Assembly (NCBI GenBank): GCA_021796275.1
Contig: JAJYOI010000013.1
Coordinates: forward strand, 1 to 47,659
DNA: 47,659 nt
Origin: Bacteroidota bacterium
Lineage (GTDB): Bacteria; Bacteroidota; Ignavibacteria; UBA10030; UBA8401
Direction: 5' to 3'
Made by a program: the position numbers and the translations under genes. Under the pieces are notes generated by a model. That model worked only from the letters and a program-made list of their open reading frames with translations. It was not told where the DNA came from and did no database searches. This document shows, in pieces, positions 1-8,907 of the stretch. Each line of letters starts with the position of its first letter. Within the stretch, counting starts at the first letter, position 1.

Positions 1-3000
1 GTGCTGGCACTGAATGGCAATCTTGTGATGGGCTCGTACACACTTGATCAAGGGACGACAGGAACAATCAGCGGAACGGGAGATGTCACTGGTAACGTCC
101 GGCGCAGCGGCACATTATCAACAGGCGTCGCCTACAGTTTTGGAAGTCAATTCACAACAATCAATTTTGCTTCGGGCACGCTTCCTGTTTCGATTACAAT
201 AAATATTACCACAGGCTCGGCGCCGCCGGAAAAACCGGAAGCGATTCTTCGCTATTACACTATTGCCACAACCGGCGGCGGTTCGTATTCAGCGACAGCG
301 CAATTGCGATTCCTATCAGGAGAACTGAACGGTAACGACCCTTCGACTCTTTCGCTCTGGCAACAAGTCGGTGTGAATCCATATCTTGATCAGCGGAAAA
401 CAACCAACGATCTTGTAAATAATTGGGTATCGAAAGCTTCCATTACTTCTATTGCCGGCACATGGACATTGAGCAAACAAAGTCCGTTGGGATTCAATGC
501 CGCAATTTCGGGAAATTGGAACAGCGGAGCGACATGGGGCAACAGCGGCAATGATGTCGAAGGATCAGGCTATCCGGGTGTGAATGATATTGCTAACATC
601 AGCAATAATGTTACGGTGACGCTTACGGCAGATCAATCGTGCACAAAGCTGTACGTGTACGGGCATTCAGTAGATGGAACTTCAACGCTTGCGATTGGGT
701 CGTACACTCTCAGCGTAGGAACGGGAGGTGTGCAGATTGCCGGCGGCACGACGGACGCGCGAATTGCGCAGGTTACCATAAGCGGTGGTACATTGAGCGT
801 GAACGGTAACATCACGTTTAATTCATCTTCTGCTTTGCGTGCTGTGCTCGACATGAGCCTGAGCGCGAATAGTACGCTTTCGCTGACCGGCTCGTTGACA
901 AAAAGCAGTGCCGGTACATTTACTCCGGGAATATCCGGTATTGTTAATTTCACAGGAACGGCAGGCGGCCAGACGCTGAATGTTTCGAGCTTTGCATTTG
1001 CCAACGTCTATATCAACAACACGAGCGGAAGCGGTGTAACAACGAACGCAAATATCACGACGAGCAATGTTACGGGAAATATCCGCATTCAATCAGGATT
1101 ATTCAGTAACGGCGGCTATTCGATTTCTGGAAATGTGTCGGATACGTTTCAGGTTGCAAGCGGGACGTCATTATATCTTGTCGGAACGACAAGTTTTCCA
1201 ACTGGCTTTGTGCCGCTGCTGGGATCAACAAGCATGGTGAATTATTCGGGCGGCGCCCAAGCGGTTGATAGTTTGTCTTTTGGAAATCTCACACTGAGCG
1301 GCACCGGCGGCAAAACGATTTCGACAGGACTTGTTGTGAGCGGAAGATTCACTTATTCAAGCAGCGGCTCAACTTCTTTGTCGCCAACGCCGGGGGAAAA
1401 TTTATCCTGCTCGCAATTCGCATTGACTGCCGGTACATTTTCAGACAACGGACGGACAATCACTGTGACTGGTTCCGGTGCGGGAATATGGCAGAAAACC
1501 GGCGGCACATTTTCAGCGACAGGAACCGTTGCGTTGACCGGCGCATCACCGCAAATCGGCGCTTCAAATTTTGGTACGTTACAAATCAATGTCGGGTTAG
1601 GGAATACAGCGACGGCAGCGGGAAATTTGACAGTAACAAATTTTACGTTGCAATCGGGTACATTCGATCCGGGGAATAATTTGATGACGATCTCATCGGC
1701 TTTTTCACTTTCTTCCGGAACAATTTTGAAAGTCAACACTTCAACGTTCACCGGAAATTATTCGCTCGCTCCGACAAGCATTGCTTCAGGTTCAACAGTT
1801 GACTACACAAATTCTTCTGCAACAGTTGCCGGAACGTTTGTCTATTCAAATTTGAAAATCAGCGGAACAGTGAGCGGTACATCCACAGCAAGTGTCAGCG
1901 GCACGTTAACGGTAGCCGGCACTTTCAATAATCCGGGCGGCACAATAACGATGAAGAATGGAGGTTCAATCGCTGTGTCGGGCGGGACATTGAATTTTAC
2001 CAATCTCACAATTGACAGCAATGCAACGGTTACTTCCGCAGCGAGTTTTGGAGTGAGTGGAACGCTACACGAATATTCTGGGGCGGTATTTGCACCTGCG
2101 GGAACGGTGACGATGAGCGGCGGCTCTACAATTTCAAATTCTGGAATTTTGACATTTACAACTTTGTCAATTGCCGGGTCGGTAACGTCGAACACGAGTT
2201 TTAGAGTGAACGGAACTCTTAATGTCGGAGCGTCTGGGAATTTGAGTCCTGCGAGCGGAGTAATTACAATGCTTGGCACTTCTACAATTACCAACGCCGG
2301 TGTTTTGAAATTTGCAACGTTACTAGACTCCGGCACAGTGACAACCTCGTCAAGTTTTTCGGTTGATACTGCATTGATTGTTACTGCAAGCGGAAGCATA
2401 ACGGCGAGCGGCGGCACATTGACAATGAATGGCGGTTCATCAATTCAGAATTCCGGCTCGCTGACGTTTTATAATTTAACATGTGCATCGGGAAGCCCGG
2501 TGACTTCGTCGAGCAGTTTCAGTATTTCGGGAGTAATGAATGTTGCATCGGGCGCGGCGTTTAATCCGGCCGGCACCGTTACGATGAACGGCGGCTCCTC
2601 GTTTACTATCAGCGGCACTGACACATTGAACAATGTGACTGTTGCTAACGGGACTGTAACCGGAAATACGAATATCAATATTCGCGGCGTGCTGACGTTG
2701 AACGGCACACTTTCGATGAGCGCAAACACGTTGTGGATGGATTCAAGTGCGACGACATCGGGCACAGGCGATGTTTCCGGAAATGTAAATCGAACAACAA
2801 TGCTGACGGGAGTTTCGTACAGCTTTGGCAATCAATATACGACAATAACTTTTGCTTCCGGCACACCGCCAACGTCGCTCACCGTTGGCATTACCATCGG
2901 CCAGGCTCCGAGCGCGAAAACTGACGCTGTATTGCGGGAATATTCAATGACAGAAAGCGGCGGGTCGGGATATTCAGCGACGGTGCGCTTGCATTATCTT

Positions 3001-6000
3001 GATGCGGAATTGAACGGAAATACAGCGTCGAGTTTGACTGTGTGGGAAAAGATTAGCGGCGTATATTCAAATCAGGGCAAAGCAAATTCTGATCTCGTCA
3101 ATAAATGGTTTGAACAATCTGGGTTCACATCGCTAGGAACAAATTGGACGCTTGCGAATCAACCGGCGGCAGGATTTACATCAAGTGCTTCCGGAAGCTG
3201 GAGTGTTGGAGCGACGTGGGGAAATCCGGGGAATAATGTTGAAGGTTCCGGGTACCCCGGACCGACGGACATCGCAACAATCAATAATAATCTTACGGTG
3301 ACTCTTGATGGAAACAGAACTGTCTATCAGCTGAAGATCACCGGTTCTACAGTGGCAAACGGTACCACGACATTTAATATGGGAAGCTACAATCTCAATG
3401 TCGGCGGCGGCGGCATAACGCTTTCGCAAGGAAGTTCTACATCACGTATCGCCAAACTTATTGATACGACAGGAACTCTTACTGTTGACGGAGATATTAC
3501 ATTCACTGCTTCGTCGGCAACTGCCGCAGTATTGGATATGAGCTCCGGCACAGCAACATTGAATCTGGCGGGCAATCTCACTCGTAACACTACAGGCACG
3601 TTAAATACGGGCACAAGCAGCACAATTAATTTCAACAGTTCGACGATTAATCAGATTGTAAATGTGACAAATTTCACGTATGCTAACGTTGTGTTCAATA
3701 ATTCCAGTGTCAGTGGTGCAACAATTGGCGCGGCGGTTACGACAACCAACGTGACAGGAAATATCGAAGTTCAATCGGGTGTGTTTTCGAACGGCGGTTT
3801 CGCCATAGCCGGGAACGCCGGCAAATCTTTCCTTGTGGACAGCGCGGCTGTTTTTCAATTAACCGGTACGAGCGGATTTCCTTCCGGTTTTGGTACAACA
3901 ACGCTGCATCAATCGAGCACAATACAATATTCCGGCGGCGCGCAGACAATTAGCAATTTGAGCTACGGAAATTTGACACTTGCCGGTAGTGGTGCAAAAA
4001 CAATCAATACATCGCTGAGTGTGGCAGGAACATTTACCTATTCCAGTTCCGCTGCGACATCGTTGTCATCAACCGCGGGACAAGATTTGACGACGAACAG
4101 CTTTGTGATAAATTCCGGAACGTTCAGCGACAACGGGCGGACTATCTTTGTTACCGGAACAGGCAGTGTCGTATGGATAAAGAATGGCGGCACCTTTAAC
4201 ACGACCGGAAAAGCAAAGTTTATTGGTGCATCGCCGCAGATTGGCGTCTCCAATTTTGATACGCTCGAAGTTGCCGTTGCCGGCACAGCAACAGCCGCAG
4301 GAATTTTGACGCCGACTAATTTTGCCCTGACAAGCGGAACGTTTGATCCTTCATCGTACGGTCATACCATCACGACGAAATTTACACTTGCCGCAGGGAC
4401 GACACTGCTTGTCCGCGGCGCGGAGTTTGTAACGAATTACAGCAAGGTGCCGACACAAATCGATCCAACTAGTACAATAGAATATTCAAGCTCCGCGGTA
4501 CAGACGATTTCTTCTTCAATGACATACGGAAATCTTACTCTGACGGGCGGCGGTTCAAATGCAAAATCTGCCGGTGGAAACTTGAAGATTGACGGCACCT
4601 TAACGATTAATTCTGGAGCGACATTTGATGGCAGCACATACACCGATTCGCTCTACGGCGATTTTATCAGTAACGGGACATTCACCCCATCATATTCTAC
4701 CATAGCTTTTGCCGGAAGCTCCGCGTCAAATATCACCGGCGCTTCGACGTTTTATGGATTGAGTGTGAACAAGGCGAATTCAAGCACGGCAGTCAATTTG
4801 AACAACAGCATCAGCGTGTCGTCGCTGAACGTGAATCAGGGAACAATGCAAACAGGTTCAAATTCTGTAACGATTACGAGCAGCCGCACCGGGAATGGAA
4901 TTATTTTAGGCACGATAACTCACACACACAGTTTTGCGCTTTCAACGCCGTATTCATTTGAAGGCCCGAATTCTTTAATTACATTCACTTCCGGGACAAC
5001 GCCAAGTTCCGTCACGATGACAGTTGCACAAACTCCGCCGGCGAATCCAACAATGGTGGCAGTCAACCGGTCTGTTACGTTGTCGAATACCGGAGGTTCA
5101 TTTACAGCAACACTGCGGTTACATTATCTCGACAGCGAAACCGACAGCCTCAATAAATATTATTTGACGTTATGGCGGTATTCAAGCGGTTGGTCAAATT
5201 TAGGTTACACGGCGCACGACACGACTTCATCAAATAATTATGTTGAAGTCAGCAACGTTTCTTCTTTTGGATCGTGTGCAATTGGCGCCAGCACTTCTTC
5301 CAAATCAATTACCGATAATAACGGCGGTGTTGCCAATGCAGGTGATACGTTAACGTGCACAATTACGGTACAAAATCCATATATTGCCAGCAAAACGGCA
5401 AACCTTTCCGATACGTTGGATACTCATTTTATTCAAGTCGGAACAATCAGCAATTCCGGCAGTATCGCCGGTCAGACGCTGTCCGGTTCGAATCTTGTTG
5501 GAGGAACCGTGGTGTGGCCTGCAATTGCACTCGGTTCGGGTGCTTCAGCGTCGCGTACAGTTGAGGTGTGTTCTGATTCTACTTTAGCAATAAGCCAGAC
5601 GATTACAAATACCGCCCACATAGATTACGGCGGTGGAAACTCAGAAAACGTTTCAGCATCAATTGCATTGACCAATTCTCCTAATATCACGATGACAAAT
5701 ACGGTTGATAAGCAGCATCCGGCGCCGGGTGATACGTTAACGTACACTGTTACGGTCATCAATATTGGAACAGCAAATGCAACATCGGTTATTCTCACCA
5801 ATGCGTCGCCGAATAATACAACCTTTGCTCCTGACGCATACGGAGCCGGAAGCGGTGTACAAGTGGATGGTGTTGCAAAAACAAATGCTTCCGACGCCGA
5901 TGAAGTCACGGTCAGCAGTGGAACAATTACGGTGAACTTAGGGATTATGCAGCCGGGAGTTTCACATGAACACGTCATTCATTTTAGAACAGTCGTTAAT

Positions 6001-6003
6001 TAG
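1..6003 (+). CDS. Giant repetitive surface protein with C-terminal DUF11 domains (5' truncated)
   Basis: The reading frame is open at base 1. Its first residues align with the end of a later internal repeat (VLALNGNL here, VLTLNGTL near residue 895), so the real start lies upstream and the protein exceeds 2000 aa. The sequence is rich in Thr, Ser, Gly and Asn, with short beta strands of filamentous beta-solenoid style. A module of about 140 aa (GTGDV...GNV, YSFG, LHYLD) occurs near residues 25, 921 and, diverged, 1645. The first two copies are followed by a SGxWxxGATWG block (170 and 1064) and a long solenoid. Two DUF11-like Ig domains (PGDTLTYTVTV) occupy about 1764-1890 and 1896-2000. No T9SS tail is present, since it ends HFRTVVN. 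It is probably an exported adhesin or cell-surface filament, and the first gene of a run with the next three. The exact function is unknown. Confidence 0.85.
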   Translation: MLALNGNLVMGSYTLDQGTTGTISGTGDVTGNVRRSGTLSTGVAYSFGSQFTTINFASGTLPVSITINITTGSAPPEKPEAILRYYTIATTGGGSYSATAQLRFLSGELNGNDPSTLSLWQQVGVNPYLDQRKTTNDLVNNWVSKASITSIAGTWTLSKQSPLGFNAAISGNWNSGATWGNSGNDVEGSGYPGVNDIANISNNVTVTLTADQSCTKLYVYGHSVDGTSTLAIGSYTLSVGTGGVQIAGGTTDARIAQVTISGGTLSVNGNITFNSSSALRAVLDMSLSANSTLSLTGSLTKSSAGTFTPGISGIVNFTGTAGGQTLNVSSFAFANVYINNTSGSGVTTNANITTSNVTGNIRIQSGLFSNGGYSISGNVSDTFQVASGTSLYLVGTTSFPTGFVPLLGSTSMVNYSGGAQAVDSLSFGNLTLSGTGGKTISTGLVVSGRFTYSSSGSTSLSPTPGENLSCSQFALTAGTFSDNGRTITVTGSGAGIWQKTGGTFSATGTVALTGASPQIGASNFGTLQINVGLGNTATAAGNLTVTNFTLQSGTFDPGNNLMTISSAFSLSSGTILKVNTSTFTGNYSLAPTSIASGSTVDYTNSSATVAGTFVYSNLKISGTVSGTSTASVSGTLTVAGTFNNPGGTITMKNGGSIAVSGGTLNFTNLTIDSNATVTSAASFGVSGTLHEYSGAVFAPAGTVTMSGGSTISNSGILTFTTLSIAGSVTSNTSFRVNGTLNVGASGNLSPASGVITMLGTSTITNAGVLKFATLLDSGTVTTSSSFSVDTALIVTASGSITASGGTLTMNGGSSIQNSGSLTFYNLTCASGSPVTSSSSFSISGVMNVASGAAFNPAGTVTMNGGSSFTISGTDTLNNVTVANGTVTGNTNINIRGVLTLNGTLSMSANTLWMDSSATTSGTGDVSGNVNRTTMLTGVSYSFGNQYTTITFASGTPPTSLTVGITIGQAPSAKTDAVLREYSMTESGGSGYSATVRLHYLDAELNGNTASSLTVWEKISGVYSNQGKANSDLVNKWFEQSGFTSLGTNWTLANQPAAGFTSSASGSWSVGATWGNPGNNVEGSGYPGPTDIATINNNLTVTLDGNRTVYQLKITGSTVANGTTTFNMGSYNLNVGGGGITLSQGSSTSRIAKLIDTTGTLTVDGDITFTASSATAAVLDMSSGTATLNLAGNLTRNTTGTLNTGTSSTINFNSSTINQIVNVTNFTYANVVFNNSSVSGATIGAAVTTTNVTGNIEVQSGVFSNGGFAIAGNAGKSFLVDSAAVFQLTGTSGFPSGFGTTTLHQSSTIQYSGGAQTISNLSYGNLTLAGSGAKTINTSLSVAGTFTYSSSAATSLSSTAGQDLTTNSFVINSGTFSDNGRTIFVTGTGSVVWIKNGGTFNTTGKAKFIGASPQIGVSNFDTLEVAVAGTATAAGILTPTNFALTSGTFDPSSYGHTITTKFTLAAGTTLLVRGAEFVTNYSKVPTQIDPTSTIEYSSSAVQTISSSMTYGNLTLTGGGSNAKSAGGNLKIDGTLTINSGATFDGSTYTDSLYGDFISNGTFTPSYSTIAFAGSSASNITGASTFYGLSVNKANSSTAVNLNNSISVSSLNVNQGTMQTGSNSVTITSSRTGNGIILGTITHTHSFALSTPYSFEGPNSLITFTSGTTPSSVTMTVAQTPPANPTMVAVNRSVTLSNTGGSFTATLRLHYLDSETDSLNKYYLTLWRYSSGWSNLGYTAHDTTSSNNYVEVSNVSSFGSCAIGASTSSKSITDNNGGVANAGDTLTCTITVQNPYIASKTANLSDTLDTHFIQVGTISNSGSIAGQTLSGSNLVGGTVVWPAIALGSGASASRTVEVCSDSTLAISQTITNTAHIDYGGGNSENVSASIALTNSPNITMTNTVDKQHPAPGDTLTYTVTVINIGTANATSVILTNASPNNTTFAPDAYGAGSGVQVDGVAKTNASDADEVTVSSGTITVNLGIMQPGVSHEHVIHFRTVVN
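73..5290 (+). repeat. Large in-gene tandem duplication, unit about 2688 bp
   Basis: The GTGDV motif begins at base 73 and again at base 2761, a spacing of 896 codons. The order of later motifs is the same in both units: ATWG, then SNGG, YSGGAQ, GTFSDNGRTI, GASPQIG and SGTFDP. The second unit is shorter because it lacks the block of 52-54 aa repeats. A third, diverged copy of the opening module begins near 4939. Protein identity is clearly visible but the DNA has drifted, so the duplication is not recent. Confidence 0.8.
1939..2730 (+). repeat. Five short in-gene repeats of 52-54 codons
   Basis: A motif of the form G-T-[IVL]-T-M-x-G-G-[ST] starts at bases 1939, 2101, 2257, 2413 and 2572, with spacings of 162, 156, 156 and 159 bp. 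Each is followed by a pattern of alternating hydrophobic strands, including SGxLxFxxL and a later SFxVxGxL. The regular period suggests repeated coils of a beta-solenoid. The block is present only in the first of the two large duplication units. Confidence 0.7.
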
Positions 6004-6057
6004 CAATACATACATCAATAAAAATTCATAACCATTTTATAAAAAGGAGTTACACTA

Positions 6058-7146
6058 ATGAAAAAGTTTTTAAGTGCAGCAGCAGTGATTGCTTTTTCAT
6101 GTTTTCTGAATATTTCCTTCGCGCAGAAATCAAATCTCGCTATGGGAAACTATACCATCGGTGTTATGACTGAGCCGGCAAAGGAAGGAGCGCAATTCGG
6201 TTTTATTCAGGCAATGTCTGTCAAGCCGGAAAAAGGCGAGAAGGCATTTGGCTTTTGGTATTCCGGTGCAGTGCTTGAATTAAAAGATGCTGCGACCAAA
6301 AAAACTCTTGCAACCGTTTCAGCGAATGAACTTACCAATGGCAAGTCTGTTGCAGTTGAGGGCGGAACTCAAACAACATATACCGTAGGAAACGGCGGGA
6401 ATAAATTTGAATTGATGATCGAATCCGCGGCGAAGGCAGACATTGGGATGCCGCTTGGCAAAATGCTCGTTGTTTCTTTCAAAGTTAAAGGCGCTAAAGC
6501 TGCGAAAGTCAATGCGACACTGAAGATGAAAACAAATGGCGCTGCGGAAAAACTTGGAACGTCTGGAATAACATCAAACCGAATTGTGAAAGGCGAGTCA
6601 AGTTATCCGGCTATCGTCGTTACTGCTGCTGAACCAGTGAGGATTACGGTGAGTAAACGGCAAAAGAAAGAAGTGTTGCAGGATGTTTCGCTTGAAGCCT
6701 CGAATGTTTCTCTTTCCGCTGCAGATTGGTCCGATGTGTTCATGTTTGACGTCAGCGGATCAACTGTGGATGATGCGGAGAAATCGGTTGCTCAGGCGAA
6801 CCGCATCGTCAATCACGTAACAGCAAAGGAAGCTATTCCGGAAGTAGTAATGTTCAACCGGACGAGCTCTCCGACAACCACTCCGGGCGATACGATTACG
6901 TTCACAGTTTCCTACGTGAACATCGGGAGCGGCACTGCGACCGATGCGGAAATTACAAATCCCATTCCGAATGGTGTAACGTATGTTGAAGGTTCTGCGG
7001 CAGGCGATAACACAGAAATTTCTGTTGATCGCAAAGCGGCCGTTGGAAATCAATTAGGTGAAGCGACACTTGTTCGATGGAAAGTAACAAAAGCGATTCT
7101 TCCCGGAGAAGGCGGAAGTGTCTCAATGAAAGCAGTCGTGCGTTAA
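6058..7146 (+). CDS. Secreted protein with C-terminal DUF11 domain
   Basis: The 362 aa protein begins with a clear Sec signal peptide (MKKFLSAAAVIAFSCFLNIS, cleavage near FAQ). AAAAAGGAGTT lies just upstream of the ATG, so the start is well supported. Residues 24-260 form a beta-rich region I do not recognise. Residues about 262-362 are a DUF11-type domain (TPGDTITFTVSYVNIG, then PNGVTYVEGS). The gene begins 54 bases after the giant gene's stop and is followed 34 bases later by another DUF11 gene, which suggests one transcription unit. It has no T9SS tail or lipobox. It probably acts in the periplasm or at the surface together with its neighbours. Confidence 0.85.
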   Translation: MKKFLSAAAVIAFSCFLNISFAQKSNLAMGNYTIGVMTEPAKEGAQFGFIQAMSVKPEKGEKAFGFWYSGAVLELKDAATKKTLATVSANELTNGKSVAVEGGTQTTYTVGNGGNKFELMIESAAKADIGMPLGKMLVVSFKVKGAKAAKVNATLKMKTNGAAEKLGTSGITSNRIVKGESSYPAIVVTAAEPVRITVSKRQKKEVLQDVSLEASNVSLSAADWSDVFMFDVSGSTVDDAEKSVAQANRIVNHVTAKEAIPEVVMFNRTSSPTTTPGDTITFTVSYVNIGSGTATDAEITNPIPNGVTYVEGSAAGDNTEISVDRKAAVGNQLGEATLVRWKVTKAILPGEGGSVSMKAVVR

Positions 7147-7180
7147 GGATTTGTGAAGCGTGAGTGGAAAAGGTGAGACT

Positions 7181-8875
7181 ATGAAAACAAGAAGTGTATC
7201 AAAGGCAATACGAAGTTTTTCGTTCGCGCTGTTTTTGAGGATTTTCATGATGCTCATTACTGCATCGGCTGGTTTGTACGCGGCGGGGACGCCTGCTGGT
7301 ACAGTTATCACGTCGAAAGCAGTGGTGACGTACACTTCCAATAAAGGCGTTCAGTTTACGGTATCAAGTGAAGTTCAAATGGTTGTTAAACAAGTTGCCG
7401 CGGTGAATCTCTCGCCAAGTTCTCTAAACGCTGTAGCACATTTGGGCAGTTATACAGTTTTTCCACTCACGCTTGTTAATGCAGGAAACGGCTCGGATAA
7501 TTTTTCTTTTGCTGTCACGAGCAACGCGGGGAGGGATGTTGCAGTATTCAAAGATGTTGACGGCAGCGGCTCATTGAACGCCGCCGATACGCTTGCCGGG
7601 CGATTAACGACTTCCGGCGTGCTTGCTGAAGATTCCACAGTGAAAATTTTCGTGCGCATCAGTGTGCCGGATGATGAAGCGCTCAACAACCAGATTGATA
7701 ATACATCTTTAACGGCGGCTTCACATTTCGATGCATCCAGAAAAGCAACATCATCGTTAAGTTCAACCGTCAAATCACCGATTATTCATCTTCAGAGCGC
7801 TTTATCTGTCGATAATCCTTCGCCCATTGTGCCGGGACCAGTTACATTCACATTATCATTCACAAATACCGGATTGGATTCAGCGACGAATCTTGTGATG
7901 AGCGAAAAGCTGGATCCGCGATTTGCGTTTCTCAGCGCAACTGGCGGCGGGATCAGAACCGGTATAGATTCTGTGTTGTGGAATGTAGCGTCGCTCGGGC
8001 CCGGTGCTACTGTGACTGTGAGCGTGACAGTAAATCTTGATATGGGAATTCCGAATGGAACCATCATTTCGGACAGTATGAATGTTGCTTTCAACGATGG
8101 TACGCTCCGTCGGACCAAAACATCCAACAGCGTTACAATCTCTGTCATTTCGACATATGGAGTAACAGTTTTCCCGCAGCATATTTCGCTCGCGGCGGAG
8201 CCGTTAGATACGGTGGTGTACAGCATGACGGCGAAAAATATCGGTCAATCATCCGATGTGATTGAAATTTCGTATGCCTCAACCCAATCATTGGCGTGGA
8301 AATTTTATCGGGATGTCAATTTGAACGGTGTCGTTGATTTGTTTGATGTGCTTCTCACAAATACAAATGGTTCTGCCGGAGTTGATCTTGGTACCGTTGC
8401 GTCAAGCGACAGCGTGCGCGTTCTTGCGATGACGACACTGCCGATGGTGTCGATAGATCAAACAACGGACACAACAACATTTACGTACGCTTCCGCATCG
8501 AATCCCACAAAATCGCAATCAACGGTCGGCGTAACAAAAATAAATCTTCCGGTCGTATCGCTTGTGTTGAGTTACTTCCCCAACAATCCTCAACTGCCAT
8601 CGGGTGCGGAGGTCAACTATTCGATTCAATACAGTAATTCGGGCCATGCTGCTGTTTCAAATTTTCAAATCAGCGATCCGGTGCCGGGTTCTACCGAGTA
8701 TGTCGCCAATAGCGTGCTATGGACAACCAATAATCAAACATTTTCTTTTAATGACAATCAGGGACCGGTTGTTATCTCACAAGACGCTTCACAGAACAAA
8801 ACCGTCACGTTCACTGTGGGTGCACTTCCGCCTGCGGCGACCGGCAAAGTCGAATTTAAAGTGAAAATTAAGTAG
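7181..8875 (+). CDS. Secreted multi-domain DUF11 / NEW3-like protein
   Basis: I chose ATG 7181 because AAAGGTGAG sits just upstream. An in-frame GTG at 7160 would add seven residues and is possible. A basic N-terminus (MKTRSVSKAIR) precedes a hydrophobic signal segment ending near LYAAG. Four Ig-like domains follow. Two are DUF11 (PGPVTFTLSFTNTG and PSGAEVNYSIQYSNSG). The other two resemble the NEW3 type and each carry an acidic loop, DVDGSGSLNAADTL near residue 125 and DVNLNGVVDLFDVLL near 378, of the D-x-N/D-x-D/N-G kind that can bind calcium. The N-terminal segment PAGTVITSKAVVTYT is similar to PAGTTILNQATAKYI in the next gene. No sorting tail is present. It is probably a surface or periplasmic structural protein. 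Confidence 0.82.
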   Translation: MKTRSVSKAIRSFSFALFLRIFMMLITASAGLYAAGTPAGTVITSKAVVTYTSNKGVQFTVSSEVQMVVKQVAAVNLSPSSLNAVAHLGSYTVFPLTLVNAGNGSDNFSFAVTSNAGRDVAVFKDVDGSGSLNAADTLAGRLTTSGVLAEDSTVKIFVRISVPDDEALNNQIDNTSLTAASHFDASRKATSSLSSTVKSPIIHLQSALSVDNPSPIVPGPVTFTLSFTNTGLDSATNLVMSEKLDPRFAFLSATGGGIRTGIDSVLWNVASLGPGATVTVSVTVNLDMGIPNGTIISDSMNVAFNDGTLRRTKTSNSVTISVISTYGVTVFPQHISLAAEPLDTVVYSMTAKNIGQSSDVIEISYASTQSLAWKFYRDVNLNGVVDLFDVLLTNTNGSAGVDLGTVASSDSVRVLAMTTLPMVSIDQTTDTTTFTYASASNPTKSQSTVGVTKINLPVVSLVLSYFPNNPQLPSGAEVNYSIQYSNSGHAAVSNFQISDPVPGSTEYVANSVLWTTNNQTFSFNDNQGPVVISQDASQNKTVTFTVGALPPAATGKVEFKVKIK

Positions 8876-8907
8876 AGAGACAAATCAATATTCGCTCTGT
8901 ACGTTTC

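Noticed and set aside
1353-2831. Long antisense reading frames (up to 191 codons) opposite the giant gene
   Set aside because: They mirror the repetitive Thr/Ser/Gly codons of the plus-strand gene, have monotonous Val/Pro composition, and lack signals or ribosome sites.
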